A stretch of 64,000 bases of DNA, from contig NZ_JAKIHN010000002.1 in assembly GCF_021608185.1 (NCBI RefSeq), positions 186,001 to 250,000 on the forward strand. The letters run 5' to 3'. The notes under the pieces are model-generated. The model made no database searches. It worked only from the letters and a program-made list of their open reading frames with translations, and had not been told where the DNA came from. Both the position numbers and the translations under genes were made by a program. Of the stretch, positions 1 through 7,502 are shown one piece after another. How positions within the stretch are numbered: position 1 is the stretch's first letter; each line of letters opens with the position of its first letter. Origin of the DNA: Flavobacterium anseongense (lineage in GTDB: Bacteria > Bacteroidota > Bacteroidia > Flavobacteriales > Flavobacteriaceae).

Positions 1-1
1 T

Positions 2-1444
2 TACAACGGGACATTTTTAAACAACAACTTCTTACCTTCTTTTGGTTACGATGCCAATGGCGAATTAACCAGTGACCAGGACAGAAAAAAATACAAATTA
101 CCAATTAAAGATTATTCATTGCCGTCACAAACAGATGCCTGGGGATTGAGTAATTTATTATTTAACGACGATGCCGATTATATCACTTTTGAAGGAACGG
201 TAAGCACAGCACCCGATCAAATTGCTATTATGCCCGGCTACTTGCAGAAAGAATGGAAAGCCAACGGCAGAAAGTATTACTCCTATAAAATGAATGATGA
301 GCTTGACTTTTTCTATAACATTTCATCGGCTGCCTATGCGGTTCATAGAGAAGTTTGGAAAGGTAAAGCCGGCGAAAAAGTAAATATCGAGATATACCAT
401 CATCCAACGCATACCTATAATATTGATCGTTTTGTAAAAGGCGTAAAACATTCTATGGATTATTATGCTGAAAATTATGGTCCTTATCAGTACACTCAAA
501 TGAGAATACTTGAATTTCCCCGTTATGCTAGCTTTGCGCAATCCTTCCCTAATACAGTTCCCTTTGCAGAAAGCTTTGGTTGGGTAGGTGATTTTAGCGA
601 TCCAAATGATTTAGATTATGTGTATACCGTGACAGCACACGAAGTAGCGCATCAATGGTGGGGTCATCAAATTACGCCTTCAGCTACTCGTGGTGCCAAT
701 CAGATTTCAGAATCTATGGCGGAGTATTCTTCGTTAATGGTAATGAAAAAAGAATATGGCGTTGATGCGATGCAAAAATTCTTAAAAGAAGAATTAGACA
801 CCTACTTAAACAGAAGAGCCAACGAAAGTAAGTTTGAAAAAACGTTGATGGACAATGATAATCAACAATATGTGTGGTATCAAAAAGGTGGTCTGGTGCT
901 CTATGCCCTTCAGGATTTAATAGGCGAAAAGAACTTAAATAACGCTTTCAAAGCCTATATGGAAGCGGCTCGTTTTAGACAAAAAGCGCCTTTTACTACT
1001 ACCTTGGAATGGTACGACTTTATGAAAGCAGCAACTCCGGCTAACCTACACTATTATTTAGAAGATAGTTTCAAGAAGATTGCCCTTTATTCTAACAAAG
1101 TGAATAAAGCCTCTTATAAAAAAATGGGCAACGGTAACTATCAGGTGACTATGGAAGTGGAAAGTTCAAAAAGCTATTTTAATGGTAACGGAAAATTGTT
1201 ATCTAAAGGAACTAAACCCAACTTACTGGAAATTGCAGTATTTGACAATGATACCAAAAACAAACAAGGGATGACTATAAAGGCTCCTTTGGTTATTAAG
1301 AAAGTGTGGGTAAAACCGGGAAAATCTACTTTTACTTATATCACAAAAAAATTGCCGGTAAAAGTAGGTATCGACCCTTATAACAAAATGATAGACCGTA
1401 TTCCGGATGACAACATGAAGACTTTAGAGGAAAATGCAGAGTAA
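2..1444 (+). CDS. M1 family zinc aminopeptidase, 5' partial
   Basis: The frame is open from the first bases of the window, so the start codon lies upstream. The visible 480 residues hold a gluzincin site: HEVAH (about 655 nt in), followed by QWWGHQ, and a third-ligand glutamate in the SESMAEY stretch about 19 residues later. This is the M1 aminopeptidase signature, so it should remove N-terminal residues from peptides. In Flavobacteria this domain is often the C-terminal half of a long ABC-type permease/aminopeptidase fusion; the leftmost residues here (an NGTFLNNN stretch before the peptidase domain) would fit that, but the N-terminal part is not visible. It ends just before a hairpin terminator shared with the convergent gene. 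Confidence 0.9.
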   Translation, partial: YNGTFLNNNFLPSFGYDANGELTSDQDRKKYKLPIKDYSLPSQTDAWGLSNLLFNDDADYITFEGTVSTAPDQIAIMPGYLQKEWKANGRKYYSYKMNDELDFFYNISSAAYAVHREVWKGKAGEKVNIEIYHHPTHTYNIDRFVKGVKHSMDYYAENYGPYQYTQMRILEFPRYASFAQSFPNTVPFAESFGWVGDFSDPNDLDYVYTVTAHEVAHQWWGHQITPSATRGANQISESMAEYSSLMVMKKEYGVDAMQKFLKEELDTYLNRRANESKFEKTLMDNDNQQYVWYQKGGLVLYALQDLIGEKNLNNAFKAYMEAARFRQKAPFTTTLEWYDFMKAATPANLHYYLEDSFKKIALYSNKVNKASYKKMGNGNYQVTMEVESSKSYFNGNGKLLSKGTKPNLLEIAVFDNDTKNKQGMTIKAPLVIKKVWVKPGKSTFTYITKKLPVKVGIDPYNKMIDRIPDDNMKTLEENAE

Positions 1445-1530
1445 GGTTTAGCCTTTTCTGAAATAGCTTAAATAGAAAGAGAAGCAATTAACAAAGCCAT
1501 AAAGACAAATGGTGGCTGAGTTATTTATAA

Positions 1531-1561
1531 AAAAAAGCTGTCCGTATGGACAGCTTTTTTT
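1531..1561. terminator. Bidirectional intrinsic terminator
   Basis: A-run, GCTGTCC, three-base loop, GGACAGC, T-run. The stem is symmetric and lies between the M1 peptidase gene and the convergent minus-strand gene, so it can end transcripts from both sides. Confidence 0.85.
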
Positions 1562-1572
1562 GTGCAATCAGC

Positions 1573-2091
1573 TTATGATTCGGGTTCAGCATCCAACAGC
1601 TGTTTTTCGAGTTTGAGCTTCTCGAGTGTAATATTGAGTTGCAGCAAAGCTCCCAATCCGTTTGTTTTTAGAGATTTAGTTGCTCTGCGGTTGATGACCC
1701 TCATCAGGTCAATAGCTTCTTCCCTTTTGAGAAGTTCTGGGTTTTGGCTAAGGAACTCGACTAACTGCAGCGCTTTCAGATTGTCATTGTATCGCTTTTC
1801 AATGGCTTTAATTTTTCGCTCAACAGTCTCGAGCTGGTACTCGTTTTCTTTACGCAGGCGCTCCAGTATATTTTGCTTTTGGGCATGCTGTTCGGCCATG
1901 CCGATGGTACTTGCTGCCGCTCCTTCACACATATACTTTATCATCGTCGACATTAAAAGGGTTGCATCCTTAGGCAGCTTTCTTTGACCTTTCCCATATT
2001 TTGCCATGGTGCTTTGCTCTACCTCAAGTAACATAGCCAATTCCCTATTGGTAAAACCCAGAAAAGTCTTTAAGGTTTCTTTATCATTCAT
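1573..2091 (-). CDS. HTH-like protein with coiled-coil tail, unknown function
   Basis: 172 residues. The N-terminus (about 10-40: FTNRELAMLLEVEQSTMAKY, then GKGQRKLP) reads like an XRE-type helix-turn-helix, in which a repressor recognises a short operator. Residues about 75-125 are rich in E, K, R and Q with heptad spacing and look like a coiled coil. There is no signal peptide or membrane segment. The gene is monocistronic, convergent with the M1 gene and followed by the shared terminator. Three GGACA-type sites lie within 120 bases upstream of the ATG, which would fit an autoregulated DNA-binding protein; this is inference. It does not resemble an integrase. I do not recognise a named family. 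Confidence 0.7.
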   Translation of the reverse strand: MNDKETLKTFLGFTNRELAMLLEVEQSTMAKYGKGQRKLPKDATLLMSTMIKYMCEGAAASTIGMAEQHAQKQNILERLRKENEYQLETVERKIKAIEKRYNDNLKALQLVEFLSQNPELLKREEAIDLMRVINRRATKSLKTNGLGALLQLNITLEKLKLEKQLLDAEPES

Positions 2092-2112
2092 ACTATCAGT
2101 GTATTAAATAAA

Positions 2113-2206
2113 CGGTTGTCCAAAAAAAGATATAGAAAAAATTATGCCACACTTTGTGTCCTAAAAATAGCTCCCGAAAAATAAGTGGACATATTGTGTC
2201 CAAAAA
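2113..2206. promoter_or_regulatory. Repeated GGACA/TGTCC sites upstream of HTH-like gene
   Basis: Three related sites are seen: GGTTGTCCAAAAA (2113-2125), TTTGTGTCCTAAAAA (about 2153-2167) and ATTGTGTCCAAAAAT (2192-2206). The last is part of a palindrome, GGACA-TATTG-TGTCC (2188-2202). Each is followed by an A-run, and their spacing is about 40 and 39 bases. They lie directly upstream of the minus-strand HTH-like gene. Their role as operators is inferred. Confidence 0.5.
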
Positions 2207-2424
2207 TTATATACCTTAAATAAATAAGACAACCAAAAATACCTTTCCTCCTACACCAAACAAAAGGTACCCATAGCAGCGGGGATTTTAGCCAATGTCT
2301 AGCCGGGAAAAACTACATTTTATCGGAAAAGATTGCTGTTTGACGATAAATATATAAAGAGATATAGCATTAATAGCAGAAAAGTAGTATGTTAGTGTGC
2401 GCTGCTTATAGTGGATATATGTGA
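2207..2424. other. Intergenic stretch with no gene seen
   Basis: Between the operator-like sites and the start of the cassette array I see no reading frame with a credible start and no strong hairpin. The region just before 2425 lacks the GGAACG core found at the other cassette boundaries, so it may be a decayed or attI-like left edge of the array. Confidence 0.4.
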
Positions 2425-2505
2425 GTTAGCGGTAATTTTTGACACGAACCGATTAATTTTGAAATTTTTCTTATATTCGGATGGTTTAAATCTAATAGAC
2501 AAAAA

Positions 2506-3264
2506 ATGAGTAAATTTCAAGACATTTTGATTGACGAAGTAGACGATTTAATTACTTTACCATTACTTCATACATGTGATGCACATGCTTTAAGGGAAAT
2601 TTTAGCATCTATGACCTTAATTCCCAAGTTATGTGACGTGTTCAGTCTTGATTTACTTTATACATACTATGGCTTACCTTCTTACCGACCAAATTATGAC
2701 AAAGCAACGACTAATCCAGCTTACTACATGATTTGCATAATTCTTGAATCAGAAAAACTAAATGATTTTCACAAGATATATCCTTTCGATAGCGGTGCTT
2801 TCGAAAAATTACCAGAAATGAAAGAAACTTTTTTTCATCATAATACTAAAATTTTAGATTTTGAACTTGATAGCTCTATTTCCAGTGCCAAAAAAGTAAT
2901 AAAAACATTTTACGAAACTAACGATAACTACTTGTATCATAATCCAAAGACAACAAAAAAATTTAGTCAATTTGATTTCGAAGCCATAAGTTATAGTAAT
3001 TTGATAGGAAATCAGACAAATAGTAAATTAGACGATAGAACCTCAAGTATAGAAATTATCTTTGACAAGCCAATCAATTTGAATAAGGAAACTATAAAAC
3101 AAATTATAATTCCTAATTGCTTTAAAGATGATACAAAGATTACTGATTTAATAAAGACTAATTTCGATATTGACGAACCTATAGGCTATAATACTTTCAG
3201 AGGAAATCCCAAAGAATATTTTAGTATAATTAGAAATGAATACCTAAATTTTTTAAAAAATTAA
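2506..3264 (+). CDS. Hypothetical protein, first gene of cassette-like unit 1
   Basis: 252 residues, no signal peptide or membrane helix, very AT-rich codon use. I do not recognise the family. Visible marks are LHTCDAHALREIL near residue 22, an aromatic motif LLYTYYGLPSYR near 50-61, YYMICIILE near 75 and YPFDSGAFEKLP near 94-105. These clusters of H, Y, R and D look like an enzyme core rather than a structural protein, but no reaction can be named. The ATG is preceded by an AT-rich leader. The next gene starts one base after its stop, so the pair is almost certainly co-translated and possibly acts together. Confidence 0.8.
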   Translation: MSKFQDILIDEVDDLITLPLLHTCDAHALREILASMTLIPKLCDVFSLDLLYTYYGLPSYRPNYDKATTNPAYYMICIILESEKLNDFHKIYPFDSGAFEKLPEMKETFFHHNTKILDFELDSSISSAKKVIKTFYETNDNYLYHNPKTTKKFSQFDFEAISYSNLIGNQTNSKLDDRTSSIEIIFDKPINLNKETIKQIIIPNCFKDDTKITDLIKTNFDIDEPIGYNTFRGNPKEYFSIIRNEYLNFLKN

Positions 3265-3265
3265 A

Positions 3266-4222
3266 ATGAAATTGATAGGTTACATACAAGCAATTAAAGA
3301 AAATTCTTTTGCGATACCAATCTATTTCGATGGAGTGTCATTTTTCTTTCATGAAGTTAATGATCATTTTAAGATTATTAGTTTTCATAAGGCATACTTT
3401 AACGAAAGTCAACTATTTAAAATTTATCTTTCAAAAAACTTTGAACTAGGAAGCACAGGATCAGTTGTATTTGTTGGTAAAGAGAACTATATTTTATTTA
3501 ATTCTGCTGACGTAGTTATAAATGAAATTATCTCTTACCTAAGTGACAACACTAATGATGATGAATATATATATATTAAGAAAGAAGCAAATACTTTAAT
3601 GGAATCAATAGCTAATAATATTGTTGAATCTATCAGTTCAAAAGTTTTTGGAATACATCATGGTGGTAGTTATAATTTAGGTACAATGATCAAACCACTA
3701 AATGAGAATGATATTGACCTACAAGCTACTTTTGATTACATACACAATTTAGAAATATTAATTAAAGAAAGATATCTTTCTATTGAGAATAGTCCAACCA
3801 ATATCCATGATGAAACAATAAAATACTTCTTTGGTGAATATTTTACAAAATCAAAATTGCTATGGAATTTAATGATTGAACGATTAGTTAGTATTAATGG
3901 TATTAATGATATTCCGCACAATCAATACATGTTATTTGCTCCACAAAATCCACCTGAAACAACAATAGAAGAAACTCTATATTTAAAAGGATTAAAAAGG
4001 AGAAGTGAATTAAAATCTTTCAACCATCAATTTCATGGAAAATTGGCATATTACGAAATTCCCGCTTATAAAAGATTTGGTATCGATGTGACGAGTATGC
4101 CTGCATTAGAAAATAATTTCAGTAAAATCGTTTGGCAGATAGGAACTAACATGACAACTGAAGGTTCAAAAACAGAAGACATTAAGAATCAAGAATTAAC
4201 AAAAAAAGAGACTAAAAAGTAA
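3266..4222 (+). CDS. Hypothetical protein, second gene of cassette-like unit 1
   Basis: 318 residues, soluble, with no signal peptide or membrane segment. The stop of the preceding gene and this ATG are separated by one base, so they form one transcription unit. The N-terminal 90 residues are rich in beta-forming aromatic and aliphatic residues (IPIYFDGVSFFFHEV). The middle holds long amphipathic helices (about 110-210), and the C-terminus ends in a charged Lys/Glu tail. No motif I know is present. Its stop lies a few bases before the inverted repeat that opens the attC-like junction, which is the usual position of a cassette gene end. Confidence 0.8.
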   Translation: MKLIGYIQAIKENSFAIPIYFDGVSFFFHEVNDHFKIISFHKAYFNESQLFKIYLSKNFELGSTGSVVFVGKENYILFNSADVVINEIISYLSDNTNDDEYIYIKKEANTLMESIANNIVESISSKVFGIHHGGSYNLGTMIKPLNENDIDLQATFDYIHNLEILIKERYLSIENSPTNIHDETIKYFFGEYFTKSKLLWNLMIERLVSINGINDIPHNQYMLFAPQNPPETTIEETLYLKGLKRRSELKSFNHQFHGKLAYYEIPAYKRFGIDVTSMPALENNFSKIVWQIGTNMTTEGSKTEDIKNQELTKKETKK

Positions 4223-4226
4223 AAAC

Positions 4227-4355
4227 TACCGCTAACAGCGGTTTGGCGTAATAGCTCACTTGACTTTCTTGGAAAATACTCTGAACTTCAGCATTTCTTA
4301 TTACATTTTTCTTTAACTTGCCTCTACTACGCCAAGCGGCGGAACGTTATAGCCA
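4227..4355 (+). repeat. attC-like junction 1
   Basis: From 5' to 3': TACCGCTAAC, AGCGGT, TTGGCGTA (4243-4250), about 77 bases of variable AT-rich sequence, TACGCCAA (4328-4335), GCGGCGGAAC, then GTTATAGCCA (4346-4355). TTGGCGTA and TACGCCAA are perfect complements and match the L''/L' boxes of an attC. The outer AAC and GTT match the conserved R''/R' core triplets. The full RYYYAAC and GTTRRRY consensus is not met. The total of about 125 bases lies within the size range of attC sites. Confidence 0.6.
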
Positions 4356-5800
4356 ATCGCCTGAAAACCTACAACTATGAGACAACGATATTTATAGTTT
4401 ACAAAATATATTAATAGTAAAATTTATGAATGCTTCAGAATTAAACCGTTTTGTCAAATTAAATGCAGGCTCTGAAATTAAAGATTTGCAATTCAATTTA
4501 GTATTCCCTATTTCGAATTTTAATAACTCTTTCGGGTTAAATACTCTTTACAAGTTTTGCACAGCTCAAGTAAAGGCTTGGGACTCTTTTGAATCTTTAC
4601 CAGCTGAATTATTAGAAAGTAGAAATTATTTCGCTACTATTAAAGAACGTATCGAACAACTAGTTGAGGATGTAAAAGTAGGGCAAGACTCAGCTCATTA
4701 TATCAACGAACTAAATGCTGCAATATCAAGACGTTCAAACAGAATGCTTCCAGGTGATTCTCCAGAAGCCCCATTCCTTGTCTCAGTTTTTAAAGAATCA
4801 ACCGAACAATTTGCAGCTGCATATTCCTTCTTATTAGGGAATGTGAATTACAGTTCATTCTCTAATGCAAAATACGTCCAAGGAGTTTTGGTTGCAGCTT
4901 TACACAAATTAAATGATAGTCCGATTATAAATAGAACTTCTCATGAACGAAGTTCTTTTAATTCTTTAAAAAGTAGAGTTGAAAAATACGTTTCTGAATC
5001 AGACGAAGATTTAAAAACATTATTTCAAGAAGGTGAAAAGAGAATGAATGAAACTACTAAGGAATTAGAAACTATAAAAATTGATAGCCAAAAAAAATTA
5101 GACAAATGGTTTGCATTAAACCAATCAACAGCCAAAAATTTCACTAATGAAGTAAATGAAGAGAGAAAAAATATAGAGAGGACATATAAGGAATTATTGC
5201 AATTACAAGCTCCTGCCCAACATTGGAAAGATTCATCAGAAAAGTTGCTTGATGAAGGGCATATGTTTATGAGAGCATTATTTGCTTTGTTGGTAATTGG
5301 AGGATTTGCTTTATATTTTCTTCTTTGGAAGACTCCCGAAGGAATGTTAGCAAGTTTTTTTAACGGTGATAAAGCTTCTGCAATTAGATGGTCAATAGTA
5401 TTTGTAACTTTCATTTCTCTTTTATTTGTTGGAATACAAGCTTTGCGCAAAGCAATGTTCTCAAGTTTTCATTTAGCACGCGATGCACAAGAAAGAGAAA
5501 AGCTAACGATGTATTATTTATCTTTAATTAAAGAAGGTGCAGTCGCTAACGAAGACAAAATTTTGATTCTTCAATCTCTATTTAGCAGAGCAGACTCTGG
5601 GTTATTAAAAGAAGATAGTAGCCCAACAATGCCTGGGATAATTGACAAATTGCGCCCTAATTAAACAGCGACTGGCTATAACAGCGGTTTGGCGCAATAG
5701 CTGCTAAGCATTGCGCCGGAATCCTAACGGATTCCTGAAACCTTGTCTTCCGCTTTATATTTTTCTTATCTTGCCACTACTGACTCAAAGCAGCGAAACG
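4347..5800 (+). mobile_element. Cassette-like unit 2 (two-TM coiled-coil protein)
   Basis: The unit opens with GTTATAGCCAATCGCC (from 4346). It closes with AGCGACTGGCTATAAC (5667-5682), the reverse complement at 14 of 16 positions. This end repeat differs completely from that of unit 1, so each unit has its own matched pair. One gene is present, reading toward the junction. About 80 bases before its ATG are AT-rich and probably hold the promoter and ribosome binding region. Confidence 0.6.
4426..5664 (+). CDS. Membrane protein with coiled coil, possibly DUF6161
   Basis: 412 residues. The N-terminal about 175 residues are soluble, residues about 185-265 are a charged coiled coil, two membrane helices lie at about 281-301 and 322-341, and a conserved-looking cytoplasmic tail follows (HLARDAQEREKLTMYYLSLI, then FSRADSGLLKEDSSPTMPG). 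The tail resembles proteins I associate with DUF6161, a family without known function; this is memory, not a search. There is no signal peptide, so both large parts should face the cytoplasm. It is the only gene in its cassette-like unit. Possible roles such as defence or stress sensing are not shown by the sequence. Confidence 0.85.
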   Translation: MNASELNRFVKLNAGSEIKDLQFNLVFPISNFNNSFGLNTLYKFCTAQVKAWDSFESLPAELLESRNYFATIKERIEQLVEDVKVGQDSAHYINELNAAISRRSNRMLPGDSPEAPFLVSVFKESTEQFAAAYSFLLGNVNYSSFSNAKYVQGVLVAALHKLNDSPIINRTSHERSSFNSLKSRVEKYVSESDEDLKTLFQEGEKRMNETTKELETIKIDSQKKLDKWFALNQSTAKNFTNEVNEERKNIERTYKELLQLQAPAQHWKDSSEKLLDEGHMFMRALFALLVIGGFALYFLLWKTPEGMLASFFNGDKASAIRWSIVFVTFISLLFVGIQALRKAMFSSFHLARDAQEREKLTMYYLSLIKEGAVANEDKILILQSLFSRADSGLLKEDSSPTMPGIIDKLRPN

Positions 5801-5809
5801 TTAACGATA
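5673..5809 (+). repeat. attC-like junction 2
   Basis: TGGCTATAAC (5673-5682), then AGCGGTTTGGCGCAATAGC, a variable centre, and at the other end CAAAGCAGCGAAAC before GTTAACGATA (5800-5809). The AGCGGTTTGGCG core is identical to junction 1, while the right box is more diverged (6 of 9 complementary positions). The centre carries a hairpin, GGAATCC-TAAC-GGATTCC (5718-5735). Confidence 0.55.
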
Positions 5810-6240
5810 ATAGCTTTTCCTTCTTAACAACTTTCGCTTAAACTTCACTCCTATTATTAGATTTTCCGGAACGAAACAAAAAGTTTGTTGGTGGAAATTG
5901 TTTCGAGGAATATATGAAGTTTATAAAAGGATAAAAAGTAGATGCGTCATGTATGCGTCATGTATGCGTCATGTATGCGTCATGTATACTCCATATCAAA
6001 GTCGTATCAAAGTCGTATCAAAGCCGTATCAAAGCCGTATCAAAGCCGTATATAAGTCATAGATACGCCGTAGATGAAACGTAGATAGTACGCTAAATGA
6101 TTTCCCGCAATTCCTTCGGCAGTCGCTGCGCTCGTATACCGGTTTTTCTTGAATTACACTTCTTTCTACACCTAAAAACGCTATCTTAGCAGAAAGTACT
6201 CAGTTCTCCGGAATCGCCACAGTCGGCGAGCCGCGGAACG
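5801..6240 (+). mobile_element. Cassette-like unit 3 (no gene, repeat-rich)
   Basis: The unit opens with GTTAACGATAATAGCT (from 5800) and ends with a weaker complementary stretch at 6083-6096 (about 11 of 15 with one gap). No credible coding frame is present. It contains an 8-bp inverted repeat (CGAAACAA at 5872-5879 and TTGTTTCG at 5898-5905), a block of 11-bp repeats, and then a junction that ends GCGGAACG at 6240. Gene-less cassettes are known in integron arrays; this could be one, or a decayed unit. Confidence 0.45.
5942..6093 (+). repeat. 11-bp-period tandem repeat block
   Basis: Four exact copies of ATGCGTCATGT (5942-5985), a 9-base spacer, two copies of ATCAAAGTCGT, three of ATCAAAGCCGT (5995-6049), then four degenerate 11-mers up to 6093. 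The period stays at 11 although the unit sequence changes, so sites stay close to the same face of the helix. Eleven is not a multiple of three and all frames hold stops, so it is not coding. Confidence 0.85.
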
Positions 6241-6249
6241 TTAGTTGTA
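6083..6249 (+). repeat. attC-like junction 3 (left half diverged)
   Basis: The right end is clear: GCCGCGGAACG followed by GTTAGTTGTA (6240-6249). The left box has decayed to CGCTAAATGA. Bases 6101-6165 match 7363-7427 in junction 4 with about six mismatches, so the two share a recent origin. Confidence 0.45.
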
Positions 6250-6281
6250 ACTCTGTGACAAAACTGCAATTATTAAAAAAG

Positions 6282-7331
6282 ATGATAATGAAATTAAACA
6301 TTCTTTTATTTCTGAGCACCTTAACGCTATTTGCATCATGCAATGGACAGACCTCTAATCAAAAGAAAAGCACTGACCAATTTATTAAAGGAGACACCGT
6401 AAAAGAACTTGGTAAAAGTATAATGGTTATTTATCAAGACAGTAAGAATGTTTATTGGTTTGGGAGTTGGGAAACAGGTGTCTATAAATACGATGGAAAT
6501 GAATTAGTTAATTACACAACAAAACACGGTTTGCTTAACAACAGAATTGATGAAATAAAAGAAGATAAATTTGGCAACATTTATTTTACCAGCGCAAACG
6601 CTACGTCATCAATATCAAAATTTAACGGAAATAATTTCACGACTTTAAAGGCTGTTCCCAGTGAAAATTGGAAACTTGAAGCAACAGACATGTGGTTTAA
6701 ATATTCTTATGGAAATACGGGGAAAGTATATCGCTACGATGGCATAACATTATTTGAATTGCAATTCCCCAAGCCACCAAATTTATACAATCCATTTGAT
6801 ATCTATAGCATTTATAAAGATAGAAAAGGAAACATTTGGTTTGGCACAAACCCAGTCGGGGTTTGCCGATACAATGGAAAATCGTTTGAATGGATTACAG
6901 AAGAAGATGTAACAGAATTTCGCAACGAAGGTGCAAACGGAGTGCGTTCGATAACAGAAGACAAAAATGGTGATTTTTGGTTCAATACCGAGTATCGTTA
7001 TAGTGTTTACGACAGCACCACACTAAAAAACAATAAATTATACACAAGACACAAAAGCATAGGTGGCTTAGATGGGAAAACAGAAAGCAATTTAGACGAG
7101 TATCTTTCAACAGTAAGAGACGATAATAGTGATTTGTGGTTTGTAACTTATCGTGATGGAGTTTGGAAATATGATGGAAAGAAAATTACTCATTATGCAG
7201 TTCAGGATAATTCAAAAAACATTACATTATTCAGCATTTACAAAGACAACAATGGCGCCCTTTGGCTTGGAACACACGAAAATGGAGCATGGAAATTTAA
7301 CGGACAAACATTTGTAAAATTTTTACAATGA
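6282..7331 (+). CDS. Beta-propeller lipoprotein (two-component-regulator propeller repeats)
   Basis: About 349 residues from the ATG at 6282; an ATG at 6288 is equally possible. I reject the GTG at 6255 because it would put nine extra residues, several of them charged, before the signal. The N-terminus (MKLNILLFLSTLTLFASC) is a lipoprotein signal with a lipobox cysteine, so the protein is exported and lipid-anchored. The mature part has repeated blades such as DRKGNIWFGT, DKNGDFWFNT, DNSDLWFVT and DNNGALWLGT, each followed by G(V)xKYDGK-type loops. These are Reg_prop blades as found in hybrid two-component sensors, here without kinase or DNA-binding part. It may bind a ligand or partner at the cell surface. 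It is the only gene of cassette-like unit 4. Confidence 0.85.
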   Translation: MIMKLNILLFLSTLTLFASCNGQTSNQKKSTDQFIKGDTVKELGKSIMVIYQDSKNVYWFGSWETGVYKYDGNELVNYTTKHGLLNNRIDEIKEDKFGNIYFTSANATSSISKFNGNNFTTLKAVPSENWKLEATDMWFKYSYGNTGKVYRYDGITLFELQFPKPPNLYNPFDIYSIYKDRKGNIWFGTNPVGVCRYNGKSFEWITEEDVTEFRNEGANGVRSITEDKNGDFWFNTEYRYSVYDSTTLKNNKLYTRHKSIGGLDGKTESNLDEYLSTVRDDNSDLWFVTYRDGVWKYDGKKITHYAVQDNSKNITLFSIYKDNNGALWLGTHENGAWKFNGQTFVKFLQ

Positions 7332-7341
7332 CGAACAACAG

Positions 7342-7427
7342 AAGAGCTACCACTAACATCGGTTTCCCGCAATTCCTTCAGCAGTCACTGCGCTCGTGTG
7401 CCGGTTTTTCTTGAATTGCACTTCTCT
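7342..7427 (+). repeat. attC-like junction 4, left half only
   Basis: Starts with GAGCTACCACTAAC, then ATCGGTTTCCCGCAATTCC and a stretch shared with 6101-6165. No GCGGAACGTTA box follows before the next gene, so the right half is missing or too diverged to see. Confidence 0.45.
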
Positions 7428-7502
7428 CTTAAATAATTCCAAAAAATAAAGTACCTTTAGCGTCCAATAAAAAATAAGACCAACGTATATAAATTCAACA
7501 CA

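Larger units (their letters stand above)
2425..4346 (+). mobile_element. Cassette-like unit 1 (two unknown genes)
   Basis: The unit opens with GTTAGCGGTAATTTTT (2425-2440). It closes, after two genes, with AAAAACTACCGCTAAC (4221-4236), which is the reverse complement at 15 of 16 positions, followed by the attC-like junction that ends GGAACG at 4346. In integron cassettes the first bases of a cassette are complementary to the R'' box of its own attC, because they were joined in the circular form. That relation is what is seen here, and the complementarity is longer than the usual 7 bases. Both genes read toward the junction, as in integrons. Confidence 0.6.
6241..7427 (+). mobile_element. Cassette-like unit 4 (propeller lipoprotein)
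   Basis: The unit opens with GTTAGTTGTAACTC (6240-6253). The reverse complement returns after the gene as GAGCTACCACTAAC (7344-7357), matching at 12 of 14 positions. The right junction lacks the final GGAACG-GTTA box, so the array seems truncated here, just before the M3 peptidase gene. Confidence 0.5.

Noticed and set aside
1562..1987. A long + strand frame opposite the HTH-like gene
   Set aside because: It is an antisense frame: composition is Ser/Leu/Phe-rich without a domain, and the minus-strand gene has the convincing protein and start.
5942..6093. Possible CRISPR array
   Set aside because: Units are 11 bases without unique spacers, and no cas genes are near.
6255..6281. GTG start for the propeller lipoprotein
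   Set aside because: It would add nine residues with several positive charges before the lipoprotein signal that starts properly at 6282 or 6288.
2425..7427. Transposon with terminal inverted repeats
   Set aside because: Each unit has its own different end pair, shared cores lie between units, and no transposase is present, which fits cassettes better.
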